Assembly: GCF_039655745.1 (NCBI RefSeq)
Contig: NZ_JBBYXI010000003.1
Coordinates: forward strand, 124,001-188,000
Source of the DNA: Hohaiivirga grylli
GTDB lineage: Bacteria > Pseudomonadota > Alphaproteobacteria > Rhizobiales > Beijerinckiaceae
Direction: 5' to 3'
Length of the DNA stretch: 64,000 bases
The translations under genes were made by a program, and so were the position numbers. Under the pieces are notes generated by a model that was given only the letters and a program-made list of their open reading frames with translations, did no database searches and was not told the origin of the DNA. Below are positions 8,861-18,391 of this stretch, one piece after another; the first letter of the stretch is position 1, and the number at the start of each line of letters is the position of its first letter.

Positions 8861-10063
8861 TTGGTTATAGCGGTGCAGATATTTTCTTTAAGGCAGATTG
8901 TTCTGATCTTGGGTATTGTGCTGGTTTTCAATACAGCATCAGCACAACCCCGAGATTCACAACAGGATGCATCAACTCCAAGTCGCGGATTTTCCAATAT
9001 ATTTGAACGCCAGCCGCCAAAGGCGGAAGGGTTCAGTTTACGTCGTCTGTTTGGCATTGAGGATGAACCCCAGCCGTCACGGCCCTCAACTGCTCCTGTC
9101 AGCAGACCAAAACCAAAAGCGCCAGTTGTACGTAAGCAGCGAGAAAAACCGCAGGCCCAGAACAGAATAATGGTTTTTGGTGATTGGTTGGCTGATAACC
9201 TGTCACAAGGTCTGGATGAAACATTTGCGGATATTCCAACAATTGCGATTGATCGCAGAACTTACCCTAATCAAGGCCTGAGCAGTGATAACAGAGGCGG
9301 CTGGTTAAAACTGGTGTCAGACTATCTGGCAGGGAAACCAAAAGTTACGATTGCCGTACTGATGATGGGGGTGTCTGACTTAGTGCCAATAGTGGAGAAC
9401 GGTGAGAAGCATCCTGCTCTGACTGACCCGTGGAAGCGCCTGTATTCTGAGCGCGTCAGTGCCATATTACGGGAGTTCGCCAATAAGGGTGTTCCTGTCG
9501 TCTGGGTAGGGCTCCCGCCGGTCAGTGATAATCTGGCCTCTGAACAATATGCTGCAATCAACGCTCTTGTTCAGGATCGGGTGAAAGCCTCCGGTGGATC
9601 ATTTATAGATATCTGGGCCGGGTTTGTTGATGATGATGGTAAGTTTACGTTTGATGGACCTGACGCCAATGGTGAGCCTACCAAACTTCGTTTAACTGAT
9701 GGCATCTATTTTACCCGGAAAGGGGCGAATAAAATTGCTTATTATGTTTCTGCTGAAATAAAGCGGCTACTGGGGGGAAATCTTACGAATAGGGATGTCC
9801 CAACGGTATTGCCTGACAACAGCCAGAATAACGGCCCGTTTCTCGAAATAGATAAGACTATCATTCCTGAAAGTACATTAACGAACCAAGAGATTGGACC
9901 CGTTTTACCTCTGACCAGAACAGATGTATCGCCCAATGGCATTCTGTTGAAAGGAAGGACAGACCTGAATGCGGCCAGTGTCGCACGAAAGGCCTATCGG
10001 ACAGGGGAGCCTGCTGCCGCTACGCCGGGGCGTATAGATAATTATACGCTTCCGGCGAACTGA
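8861..10063 (+). CDS. DUF459 family SGNH-hydrolase-like exported protein
   Basis: About 400 residues with an N-terminal hydrophobic signal (IVLILGIVLVFNTASAQP), a proline/lysine-rich linker (about 55-100) and an SGNH-hydrolase-like domain from about 103: block I appears as VFGDWLADNL (GDW instead of GDSL), then MMGVSDLVPI, VWVGLPPVSDN and a C-terminal DGIYFTRKGANKIA. DUF459 proteins are periplasmic hydrolase-fold proteins of unknown substrate, possibly acting on cell-wall or polysaccharide acyl groups. The start is uncertain: TTG at 8861 or GTG at 8873, since a stop at 8849 precedes both. Its end is only 9 bp from the convergent CorC-like gene. Confidence 0.78.
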   Translation: MVIAVQIFSLRQIVLILGIVLVFNTASAQPRDSQQDASTPSRGFSNIFERQPPKAEGFSLRRLFGIEDEPQPSRPSTAPVSRPKPKAPVVRKQREKPQAQNRIMVFGDWLADNLSQGLDETFADIPTIAIDRRTYPNQGLSSDNRGGWLKLVSDYLAGKPKVTIAVLMMGVSDLVPIVENGEKHPALTDPWKRLYSERVSAILREFANKGVPVVWVGLPPVSDNLASEQYAAINALVQDRVKASGGSFIDIWAGFVDDDGKFTFDGPDANGEPTKLRLTDGIYFTRKGANKIAYYVSAEIKRLLGGNLTNRDVPTVLPDNSQNNGPFLEIDKTIIPESTLTNQEIGPVLPLTRTDVSPNGILLKGRTDLNAASVARKAYRTGEPAAATPGRIDNYTLPAN

Positions 10064-10072
10064 GCATTAAAA

Positions 10073-11395
10073 TCAGTTTTTCTGAAACTGCTTCAAGAGT
10101 AGTTTGTCGATACGCATGCCATCCATATCGATGATTTCAAAACGCCAGCCATTCCAGTCGAAATAGTCACCTGCAGCAGGAATGCGGCCGAGCTTGTAGA
10201 GAGCGAAGCCTGCCAGTGTATGAAAGTCTCCATCTTCTGGTTTTTCACCAAGCTGAAGAACATCAAAAGCCTCATCAACAGGCATCATGCCGTCCATGAG
10301 CAGGGAACCGTCTTCACGTACTGTGACTTCTGGCTCCTCATCTTCAATCGCAATATCACCAGCAATGGCTTCGAGCAGGTCAGCCTGAGTGACGATACCT
10401 TCAATGGTGCCATATTCATTGACCACGACGGCCATTCTGGTTGGGCGTTCCTTGAAACGTTCAAAGACCTTGAGTACAGGCAAGGATTCATGAATGAATG
10501 GAACTTCCTGAACGAGTGCTAATGGATCCAGTTTCTTCTTGTCGAGAATCTGGTCAAGCATATCACGCTTGCCAACAACACCGATCACATTGTCGACGCT
10601 GCCACGACTGACCACCAGCTGCTCATGACGACACTCACGGATGGATTCCAGAATATCTTCTTCCGTATCATCGGCATCAATCCAGATGATTTCTGGGCGC
10701 GGTGTCATGCAGTCACTGATGCTACGATCACCGAGATTGAAGATACGGTTGGCAACTTCCTGCTGTGCTTCATGCAGAAGTCCTGCTTCCCCACTTGCGG
10801 CAACGAGAAGTTTCAATTCTTCTGCTGAATGCAGTGACCCTTCACCGCTTTCGCCATTCAGTCCAACCCGACGTAATAGCCAGTTGCCAAGACCATTGAG
10901 GAAAACAATAGCTGGCTTCAGGAGAAACAGGAAGACATTGAGAGGGCGGACAACCCAGAGAGCTGTCAGCTCACTACGCTGAAGTGCAAGGCTCTTTGGT
11001 GCAAGCTCTCCCAGCACAATGTGCAGGGTTGTGATGATGGCGAACGAGATGATGATTGCAATAACGTGAGAGCCGGTTAAAGCCCAAGTTCCCGGTAAGA
11101 TCTGGAGAAGCGGTTCAATCAGATGAGCGAGTGCGGGTTCACCAATCCAGCCAAGAGCCAGCGATGAAATGGTAATGCCGAGCTGGGTTGCAGCGAGATT
11201 GGCATCCAGATTATCAAGTGTTTTATGAAGGGCAGCAGCATTTGTACGCTTTTGTGCGACAAGCTCTGCGACACGGCTGCGTCGTACGGCTACGAGTGAA
11301 AACTCTGCGGCTACGAAAAATCCGTTGGCGAAAACGAGAATGAAAACAGAAAGAATCTTCAAAATACTAAGAGTCGTATCGTCGACGGTAAACAT
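10073..11395 (-). CDS. Hemolysin/CNNM family protein (DUF21, CBS pair, CorC_HlyC)
   Basis: 440 residues: an N-terminal DUF21 membrane domain with about four hydrophobic segments (residues 1-190; AAEFSLVAVRRSRVAELV and LGITISSLALGWIGEP are typical), a CBS-domain pair (about 205-330; ITDCM-type MTPRPEIIW and RMAVVVNEYGTIEGIVTQ), and a CorC_HlyC transporter-associated domain at the end (TLAGFALYKLGRIP). Related proteins have been linked to magnesium/cobalt homeostasis; the transported ion is inference. ATG at 11395 is chosen because AAGGAG precedes it; the longer frame from 11416 lacks a ribosome-binding site. Confidence 0.88.
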   Translation of the reverse strand: MFTVDDTTLSILKILSVFILVFANGFFVAAEFSLVAVRRSRVAELVAQKRTNAAALHKTLDNLDANLAATQLGITISSLALGWIGEPALAHLIEPLLQILPGTWALTGSHVIAIIISFAIITTLHIVLGELAPKSLALQRSELTALWVVRPLNVFLFLLKPAIVFLNGLGNWLLRRVGLNGESGEGSLHSAEELKLLVAASGEAGLLHEAQQEVANRIFNLGDRSISDCMTPRPEIIWIDADDTEEDILESIRECRHEQLVVSRGSVDNVIGVVGKRDMLDQILDKKKLDPLALVQEVPFIHESLPVLKVFERFKERPTRMAVVVNEYGTIEGIVTQADLLEAIAGDIAIEDEEPEVTVREDGSLLMDGMMPVDEAFDVLQLGEKPEDGDFHTLAGFALYKLGRIPAAGDYFDWNGWRFEIIDMDGMRIDKLLLKQFQKN

Positions 11396-11578
11396 GATCT
11401 CCTTCGCTCTGCGCATTGCGCAAGACTGGCCAGTAATGCAAGAAAAGCGCCAGTTGGCCTCCAGCGCTTGATTTTCAAGGCCCGTTTATAATGAGCCTGA
11501 TTTTTCATTTTACAATATAGAGGCAAATTAAAGCAAGTATACTCTTATAAAGTTAGTGCTGGCTCCCTAAGCTAAAAT

Positions 11579-11611
11579 AATAACGCCGCCTCTATAACTG
11601 AGGCGGCGTTA
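11579..11611 (-). terminator. Terminator after gltBD
   Basis: Perfect 11-bp stem AACGCCGCCTC / GAGGCGGCGTT with a 7-base loop. Minus-strand transcripts then run into ATTATTTT. It lies 24 bp beyond the gltD stop. Confidence 0.82.
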
Positions 11612-11634
11612 TTGGAAAGTGCTGTCTTCAAAAT

Positions 11635-13056
11635 TTAGCGTGGTAGGTTGGTTGTGCCCATCAGGGCCTCATCAATGGCTCTGGCAGCCTGCCGCCCTTC
11701 ACGGATTGCCCAGACAATCAGGGATTGTCCGCGGCGCATATCACCGGCTGCAAAGACATTGTCGAGTGAGGTGCGGTAGTCCCGCTCATTGGCGACAACA
11801 GTCTGGCGCTTACTGATCTCCAAGCCTTGTTCTGACAGAAGACCTTCCAGTGGGGAGCCGGCAAAACCAATGGCAAGGAAAGCGAGATCAGCCTGAATGA
11901 TGAATTCAGTTCCTTCAATCGGAACACGCTTTTCATCGACACGGGCACAACGGACGCCAGAGAGAACACCTTTCTTCTCAACCATGCCAAGAGTTGCAGC
12001 CTGAAATTCACGCTCAGCACCTTCTGCCTGGCTTGAGGAGACGCGCATCTTGGTTGGCCAGTAAGGCCAGACTGTCAGCTTATCTTCCTGCTCTGGTGGC
12101 TTGGGGCGGATATCAAGTTGTGTAACGGATAAGGCACCTTGACGGAAAGCTGTACCCACGCAGTCGGAGGCCGTATCGCCACCGCCGATGACGACGACGT
12201 GTTTGCCGGCTGCATGAATATCCTCATCCTCAAATGCTTCTTCCATCAGGCGCTTATTCTGTTGTGTCAGATAAGGCATGGCATAGTGAACGCCTTTGAT
12301 TTCCTGTCCGGAAATCTCGGGATCACGCGGGTTTTCTGCTCCACCTGCCAGAAGGACGGCATCAAACTCAACCCGCAGAGATTCAAGCGTACGGGTGACG
12401 CCAACATTCACGCCGCAGTTGAAGGTAACGCCTTCTGCTTCAAGCTGATTGATGCGGCGGTCAATATGGTATTTCTCAAGTTTGAAATCGGGAATACCAT
12501 AACGCAGCAGGCCACCCGGGCGTGCCTCACGCTCAAAAACATGTACGTCATGACCAACGCGTGCAAGCTGCTGTGCGGCAGCTAAACCGGCAGGGCCAGA
12601 ACCAACAATGGCAACACGCTTACCTGTCTGCGTTGGAGAGGGGGCAGGCTTAATCCAGCCCATTTCCCAGGCCTTATCGGCAATAGCCTGCTCAATTGTC
12701 TTAATGGTGACAGGTGCATTCTCAAGATTGAGTGTGCAGGCTTCTTCACAGGGAGCCGGGCAGGCACGGCCCGTAAATTCAGGGAAGTTGTTGGTGGAGT
12801 GCAGGTCCTGAGCGGCCTGTTCCCACTTGTTGTGGTAGACCAGATCATTCCAGTCAGGAATCTGGTTGTTGACCGGACAGCCTGTCGGGCCGTGGCAATA
12901 AGGGACGCCACAATCCATACAGCGGGCGGCCTGCTTTTTGAGATCAGGCTCATCCAGTGCAAGCGTGAACTCGTTGAAGTGGCGGATGCGTTCGCCTGCA
13001 AGCTGATACTTCTGCTCAAGACGATCATATTCTAGAAAACCGGTGACCTTGCCCAT
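11635..13056 (-). CDS. gltD: Glutamate synthase (NADPH) small (beta) subunit
   Basis: Oxidises NADPH through FAD and passes electrons by Fe-S centres to the large subunit for glutamate formation. 473 residues. N-terminal cysteine clusters CMDCGVPYCHG and CPAPCEEACTLN, an FAD-binding GSGPAGLAAAQQL near residue 150, an NADP-binding VIGGGDTASDCVGTA near 290 and a C-terminal AAGDMRRGQSLIVWA are present. It follows gltB by 24 bp on the same strand, so the two are co-transcribed. Confidence 0.95.
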   Translation of the reverse strand: MGKVTGFLEYDRLEQKYQLAGERIRHFNEFTLALDEPDLKKQAARCMDCGVPYCHGPTGCPVNNQIPDWNDLVYHNKWEQAAQDLHSTNNFPEFTGRACPAPCEEACTLNLENAPVTIKTIEQAIADKAWEMGWIKPAPSPTQTGKRVAIVGSGPAGLAAAQQLARVGHDVHVFEREARPGGLLRYGIPDFKLEKYHIDRRINQLEAEGVTFNCGVNVGVTRTLESLRVEFDAVLLAGGAENPRDPEISGQEIKGVHYAMPYLTQQNKRLMEEAFEDEDIHAAGKHVVVIGGGDTASDCVGTAFRQGALSVTQLDIRPKPPEQEDKLTVWPYWPTKMRVSSSQAEGAEREFQAATLGMVEKKGVLSGVRCARVDEKRVPIEGTEFIIQADLAFLAIGFAGSPLEGLLSEQGLEISKRQTVVANERDYRTSLDNVFAAGDMRRGQSLIVWAIREGRQAARAIDEALMGTTNLPR

Positions 13057-13080
13057 GGCAGTGTTGCTCCGTTTCTTAAA

Positions 13081-16000
13081 TTATTCTGCGGCCTGCATTG
13101 AGCGGGCGCGTTCCATTTCACGCAATGCGCGACGATATTCGACTGGCATGACCTTGACGAACTTGGAGCGATACTCTTCCCAGTTATCAAGAATCTGGCG
13201 TGCGCGGGTCGATCCCGTATAGGTGAAATGGTTTGAGATAAGTTGCATCAGACGCTCTTCATCGTGACCTGACATATTGGCCAGAATGTCGATACGCCCT
13301 TTGGTTTCAAGATCACCGCCATGATGGAGAAGGCGACGGTTTAAGTCTTCCTCTTCCTCGACAGGTTCAAGATCAACCATTGACAGGTTACAGCGTGCGC
13401 TGAATGAATTGTCCTCATCCAGAACATAGGCAATGCCACCTGACATACCTGCTGCAAAGTTACGACCGGTCTGGCCGATAACGACAACAACACCGCCTGT
13501 CATATATTCACAGCCATGATCACCTGTGCCTTCGACAACGGCAACTGCCCCGGAGTTGCGGACGGCGAAACGTTCGCCTGCAACACCCCTGAAGTAAGCT
13601 TCACCAGCAATGGCACCATAGAGAACGGTATTGCCAACGATAATGGATTTTTCAGGTGAAGCTTTGCAGTTTGGGTCAGGTTTGACAATCAGCTTGCCAC
13701 CAGAGAGACCCTTGCCGACATAGTCATTGCCATTGCCTTCAAGATTAAAGGTAACACCTGCTGCGAGCCATGCACCGAAGCTTTGACCAGCTGTGCCCTT
13801 CAGGGACACATTGATCGTGTCTTCTGGAAGACCCTCGTGCCCGTATTGCTGAGCAACAATACCGGAAAGCATGGCGCCAGCTGAGCGGTCAGAGTTCACA
13901 ATGGTTGTTTCAATTGTCACCGGTTTCCCGGTTTCAATTGCAACCTGTGCCTCTTTGATCAGCTTGCGATCAAGGATTTTCTCAATCGGATGCTGCTGGT
14001 TTTCAATATTTCGGATGGCAACATCAGCAGAAACTTCTGGCTGATGGAAGATATCCGTAAAGTCGAGACCATTAGCCTTCCAGTGCTTGATTGCGTGGTT
14101 ACGGTCGAGCGCTTCAACCTTACCCGTCATTTCATCAAGGGTTCTAAACCCAAGCTGAGCCATCAATTCACGGACTTCTTCAGCAACGAAGAAGAAGTAA
14201 TTGACGATATGTTCAGGCAATCCCTTGAAGCGCTTACGTAAAACAGGGTCTTGCGTCGCAACGCCAACCGGGCAGGTGTTCAGGTGACACTTGCGCATCA
14301 TGATACAACCGGAAGCGATCAACGGTGCGGTTGAGAAGCCAAATTCATCAGCGCCGAGAAGTGATGCAATGATGACATCGCGTCCAGTTCTCAAACCACC
14401 ATCTGCCTGAAGACGAATACGTCCACGTAGGCGGTTCAGCACCAGCGTCTGCTGGGTTTCCGCAAGGCCGATTTCCCAAGGAGAACCGGCATGCTTGATG
14501 GAAGTGAGAGGCGAGGCACCCGTACCACCATCAAACCCGGAGATTGTGATGTGATCAGCACGGGCTTTGGCAACACCGGCGGCAACCGTACCAACACCGA
14601 CTTCTGATACCAGCTTGACCGAGATATCTGCGGCCGGATTAACATTCTTCAGATCAAAGATCAGCTGAGCCAGATCTTCGATTGAGTAGATGTCATGGTG
14701 TGGTGGTGGAGAGATCAGGCCGACACCCGGTGTGGAGTGACGGACCTTGGCGATCTTGGCATCAACCTTATGACCGGGGAGCTGCCCACCTTCACCAGGC
14801 TTGGCACCCTGTGCCATCTTGATCTGGATGACATCACCGTTGACCAGATACTCTGTCGTAACACCAAAGCGGCCAGAGGCCACCTGCTTGATTGCAGACC
14901 GCTTGGAACGCCCATCAGGCATTGGCTTGAAACGAACAGGCTCTTCACCGCCTTCGCCTGTGTTTGACTTTGCACCCATGGTGTTCATGGCAATTGCCAT
15001 TGTCTCATGGGCTTCACGAGACAGGGAGCCAAAGGACATGGCGCCTGATGAGAAGCGCTTGACGATTTCCTGAGCTGCTTCCACTTCTTCAACCGGGATG
15101 GCTTTACGGCCAATCTCTTCTGCTGTGCGAATGCGGAACAGGCCACGGATTGTTTTCAGGTGTTTATCCTGATCTGAGACCAGACGTACATATTCATCAT
15201 ATGTTGCCCGCGAGTTGATACGGACAGAGTGCTGAAGTTTGGCAATGGCATCCGGGCTCCAGACGTGTGCTTCACCACGCTGACGGAAGGCATATTCACC
15301 ACCGACACTCAGGGCATCGCGGTGCAGGAGTGATTTACCGAAAGCTTCTTCATGACGTGCAACAGTTTCGCGGGCAATCTCTTTAATGCCGATGCCGCTG
15401 ATTGTTGAGGCTGTGCCGAAAAAGTGTTTGTCAACGAGGTGAGTATCCAGGCCAACAGCATCAAAGATCTGGGCTCCACAGTAGGACTGGAAAGTGGATA
15501 TGCCCATCTTGGACATCACCTTGAGGAGGCCCTTATCAATCGACTTGATATAACGCTTGATGATTTCCTCTTCATCAACCTCTTCGGGCAGATCCTCTTT
15601 CATGGCAAGGAGCGTATCAAATGCCAGATAAGGATTGATGGCTTCTGCACCATAACCAGCCAGACAGGCAAAGTGATGAACTTCACGCGGTTCTGCGGTT
15701 TCAACCACAAGCCCAACGGAGGTTCTCAGACCTTTACGGATAAGGTGGTTATGAACGGCAGCTGTTGCGAGAAGGGCAGGGATTGCAATCCGGTCCGGGC
15801 CAACCATACGGTCAGACAGGATGATGATGTTGTAGCCGCCATGAACCGCAGCTTCAGCCCGGTCGCAGAGGCGATCAACCGTATCTTCCATACCATCAAT
15901 GCCCTGCTCTGACGGGTAGGTGATATCAATGGTCTTGGTATCAAAACGATCTTCGAAGTGGCCGATACAGCGGATTTTCTCGAGATCATCGTTCGTTAGG

Positions 16001-17802
16001 ATTGGCTGGCGGACTTCAAGACGCTTGCGGCGTGACGTGCCTTCAAGATCAAAGATATTCGGGCGAGGGCCGATGAATGAGACAAGGCTCATCACAAGCT
16101 CTTCACGGATCGGGTCAATCGGTGGATTGGTGACCTGCGCAAAGTTCTGCTTGAAGTAGGTGTAAAGCAGCTTTGATTTATTCGACAGGGCTGAGATTGG
16201 TGTATCCGTGCCCATTGAACCAACAGCTTCCTGACCTGTGACAGCCATTGGCTGCATGATCAGCTTTAAATCTTCCTGCGTGTAACCGAAGGCCTGCTGA
16301 CGATTGAGCAAAGATACGTCTGAGCGGGCAGAGCGCGCCTGAACAGGATTCAGCTCTTCAAGGAATATCTGCGTCTTCTTCAGCCAGTCCTTATAAGGGT
16401 GAGCCGTTGCAAGGTCTTTCTTGATATCCTCATCGGCAATGATTTTACCCTTTTCAAGGTCAATCAGAAGCATCTTGCCGGGCTGAAGACGCCACTTCTC
16501 AATGATGTCTTCTTCCGGAATTGGCAGAACACCCATCTCGGAAGCAAGAACGACAAGACCATCTTTTGTGACGATATAGCGGGCTGGGCGCAGGCCATTA
16601 CGGTCAAGTGTTGCACCGATCTGGCGACCATCAGTAAAGGCGATGGCGGACGGGCCATCCCATGGCTCCATCAAAGCTGCATGGTATTCATAGAAAGCAC
16701 GGCGCTCTTCATCCATAAGAGGATTACCAGCCCATGCCTCAGGAATAAGCATCATCATGCCGTGGGCGAGGGAGTAGCCCCCCTGAACCAGAAACTCGAG
16801 GGCATTATCGAAACATGCCGTATCGGACTGCCCTTCATAAGAAATCGGCCACAGCTTTGAGATATCGTTTCCAAACAACTCACTGTCGACTGATGCCTGG
16901 CGGGCTGCCATCCAGTTAACATTGCCCCGTAATGTATTGATCTCACCGTTATGGGTAACCATGCGATAGGGGTGAGCAAGCTGCCATGTCGGGAATGTGT
17001 TGGTGGCAAAGCGCTGGTGCACCATGGCCAGTGCGCTTTCAAAGCGCGGATCCTGAAGATCTTTGTAATAAGCCCCAAGCTGGGTCGCAAGAACCATCCC
17101 CTTGTAGACAACCGTTTGTGACGAGAGGCTGACAGGATAGTACTGATGCATGCGCGCATCTTTGAGATCATAGACAGCGTTGGAAACCACTTTGCGCAGA
17201 AGGAATAATCTGCGTTCAAAGGCAGCACGGTCTTCGTTCTCTTTCGCCTTACCGATAAAGACCTGACGGTGAACCGGTTCACTGGCAAGAACCGCTTCGC
17301 CCAGATCGGAATTATCGACAGGGACATCGCGCCAGCCAAGTAAGGTCAGGCCTTCGGCAGTGATAACTTTCGCGAATAAGTCTTCAATCAGAGCACGGGC
17401 ATCGGCATCTCTTGGCATGAATAATTGTCCGACACCATAGTCACCGGGTTCAGGTAACCAGACGCCGAGTTTGGCACATTCTGCAACGAAGAATTTATGC
17501 GGAATCTGAACCATGATACCGCAGCCGTCGCCCATCTTGGGATCAGCGCCGACAGCGCCACGGTGATCAAGATTTTTGAGTACCTCAAGACCCTGTTCGA
17601 CAATCCTGTGGCTTTTCTTGTTGTGCATGTTTGCAACAAAGCCCATGCCACAGGCGTCTTTTTCACGGGCCGGGTTATACAAGCCCTGTTTTCGAGGGAG
17701 GCCGGGGCCACGTGCTTTAATGGTTGCCATATCTGCATCCATTACAGTGTTCTCCGGGAGACTTTGAAGAGACTGGTCATCTCTCGACATGTCTTTGTTC
17801 AT
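13081..17802 (-). CDS. gltB: Glutamate synthase large (alpha) subunit
   Basis: Catalyses transfer of the glutamine amide to 2-oxoglutarate. The protein (1,573 residues from ATG 17802) starts with a ~50-residue propeptide; the N-terminal nucleophile after processing is the Cys of DACGMGFVA (C51). The order is: glutaminase domain with RFATNTFPTW and NGEINTLRGN, central domain, FMN/synthase domain with SNTGEGGEE and GGTGASPL, the 3Fe-4S cysteines in SGCIMMRKCHLNTCPVGVAT, and a C-terminal GXGXG beta-helix. GTG at 17814 is also in frame, but GAGG is well placed for ATG 17802. The upstream 590 bp is unusual (see separate entry). Confidence 0.96.
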   Translation of the reverse strand: MNKDMSRDDQSLQSLPENTVMDADMATIKARGPGLPRKQGLYNPAREKDACGMGFVANMHNKKSHRIVEQGLEVLKNLDHRGAVGADPKMGDGCGIMVQIPHKFFVAECAKLGVWLPEPGDYGVGQLFMPRDADARALIEDLFAKVITAEGLTLLGWRDVPVDNSDLGEAVLASEPVHRQVFIGKAKENEDRAAFERRLFLLRKVVSNAVYDLKDARMHQYYPVSLSSQTVVYKGMVLATQLGAYYKDLQDPRFESALAMVHQRFATNTFPTWQLAHPYRMVTHNGEINTLRGNVNWMAARQASVDSELFGNDISKLWPISYEGQSDTACFDNALEFLVQGGYSLAHGMMMLIPEAWAGNPLMDEERRAFYEYHAALMEPWDGPSAIAFTDGRQIGATLDRNGLRPARYIVTKDGLVVLASEMGVLPIPEEDIIEKWRLQPGKMLLIDLEKGKIIADEDIKKDLATAHPYKDWLKKTQIFLEELNPVQARSARSDVSLLNRQQAFGYTQEDLKLIMQPMAVTGQEAVGSMGTDTPISALSNKSKLLYTYFKQNFAQVTNPPIDPIREELVMSLVSFIGPRPNIFDLEGTSRRKRLEVRQPILTNDDLEKIRCIGHFEDRFDTKTIDITYPSEQGIDGMEDTVDRLCDRAEAAVHGGYNIIILSDRMVGPDRIAIPALLATAAVHNHLIRKGLRTSVGLVVETAEPREVHHFACLAGYGAEAINPYLAFDTLLAMKEDLPEEVDEEEIIKRYIKSIDKGLLKVMSKMGISTFQSYCGAQIFDAVGLDTHLVDKHFFGTASTISGIGIKEIARETVARHEEAFGKSLLHRDALSVGGEYAFRQRGEAHVWSPDAIAKLQHSVRINSRATYDEYVRLVSDQDKHLKTIRGLFRIRTAEEIGRKAIPVEEVEAAQEIVKRFSSGAMSFGSLSREAHETMAIAMNTMGAKSNTGEGGEEPVRFKPMPDGRSKRSAIKQVASGRFGVTTEYLVNGDVIQIKMAQGAKPGEGGQLPGHKVDAKIAKVRHSTPGVGLISPPPHHDIYSIEDLAQLIFDLKNVNPAADISVKLVSEVGVGTVAAGVAKARADHITISGFDGGTGASPLTSIKHAGSPWEIGLAETQQTLVLNRLRGRIRLQADGGLRTGRDVIIASLLGADEFGFSTAPLIASGCIMMRKCHLNTCPVGVATQDPVLRKRFKGLPEHIVNYFFFVAEEVRELMAQLGFRTLDEMTGKVEALDRNHAIKHWKANGLDFTDIFHQPEVSADVAIRNIENQQHPIEKILDRKLIKEAQVAIETGKPVTIETTIVNSDRSAGAMLSGIVAQQYGHEGLPEDTINVSLKGTAGQSFGAWLAAGVTFNLEGNGNDYVGKGLSGGKLIVKPDPNCKASPEKSIIVGNTVLYGAIAGEAYFRGVAGERFAVRNSGAVAVVEGTGDHGCEYMTGGVVVVIGQTGRNFAAGMSGGIAYVLDEDNSFSARCNLSMVDLEPVEEEEDLNRRLLHHGGDLETKGRIDILANMSGHDEERLMQLISNHFTYTGSTRARQILDNWEEYRSKFVKVMPVEYRRALREMERARSMQAAE

Positions 17803-18391
17803 CCTCGACCTCACATAAAAATCATAAAGGTGCTCACATTTTCAGCGGGGAGTGGAGCTTCGGGGCAGAAGAACCTTTTACCCGCCGGTTTGTTTGGGGC
17901 GGGTATTTCACCCACTCCAGGCGGGGTTTTCGTGGCAGTTTCAGCCGCGATCATCCCGCGCTACCCGTGTTTTTCGGGTAGCTGGTTCGGTAATTCGTTT
18001 TGTTGTCGTCAGAGTAAGTATGACAGGACGAAACATCGAAAACCTCGGGTAGGACCAATGTGCCAACGGGTATTGGCTAAAAGGGACAGCAATGCTGTCC
18101 TAACTAGGCCACATTGGCAGATTTCTAAATTAGGCACAAGTGGTATTTAGTCATAAAAAGAAAGAAGATTGCGATTTTATGACGCTGTTAGAAATAAATG
18201 GCATTATATTTGGTTGTTTGTGTAATTCGAGAATGCTTATGAATTGCTGAAAAACTGTAAAATTAAGGGTTTTAAAGCAATTGCCATGTTATGACACTTT
18301 TTCTCTCATCCATTAGTTCATAGATCACGTAAGGGATTACGATTGGTGGTAATGAGGATGATCGGTCAGTTTAATGTTTCAGGGTGATGTG
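17803..18391. other. Long divergent intergenic region with clustered inverted repeats (gltB leader side)
   Basis: 589 bp between divergent gltB and the threonine aldolase gene, with no convincing ORF. The half near gltB is GC-rich and full of potential helices: GGAGTGG/CCACTCC (17849-17855 with 17912-17918) enclosing TACCCGCC/GGCGGGTA (17879-17886 with 17898-17905), GCGGG/CCCGC (17921 with 17955), CTACCCG/CGGGTAG (17961-17967 with 17975-17981), and a compact three-way junction at 18055-18117. The half near the aldolase gene (18120-18390) is AT-rich and likely carries its promoter. No known riboswitch consensus is recognised by eye. Confidence 0.6.
18055..18117. ncRNA. Candidate three-way-junction RNA element (strand undetermined)
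   Basis: CCAATGTG (18055-18062) pairs perfectly with CACATTGG (18110-18117) and encloses two hairpins: GCCAA/TTGGC (18062-18077, 6-base loop) and GGACAGC/GCTGTCC (18084-18100, 3-base loop). The three nested helices in 63 bp suggest a folded RNA or a protein-binding palindrome cluster. If transcribed leftwards it would lie in a long gltB leader. Existence as RNA is inference. Confidence 0.35.

Noticed and set aside
15424..15912. 162-codon plus-strand ORF inside gltB
   Set aside because: Shadow frame on the opposite strand of a conserved gene with clear motifs.
17845..17918. Resemblance to an FMN riboswitch (GGGTGAAATACCC and ACCGGCGGGTA on the minus strand)
   Set aside because: The downstream conserved RFN parts (AGCCCGCGA, the second GGTGAGATTCC-type arm and GTCCGGATG) are missing, and gltB is not a riboflavin gene.
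17497..18150. 217-codon plus-strand ORF antisense to the gltB start
   Set aside because: Composition is low-complexity and unlike a protein family; it runs antisense through gltB and through the hairpin-rich region without a ribosome-binding site.
17803..18391. tmRNA, 6S, SRP or RNase P RNA in the gltB upstream region
   Set aside because: None of the conserved blocks of these RNAs (tag codons, SRP tetraloop region, GAGGAAAGTCC) is present on either strand.
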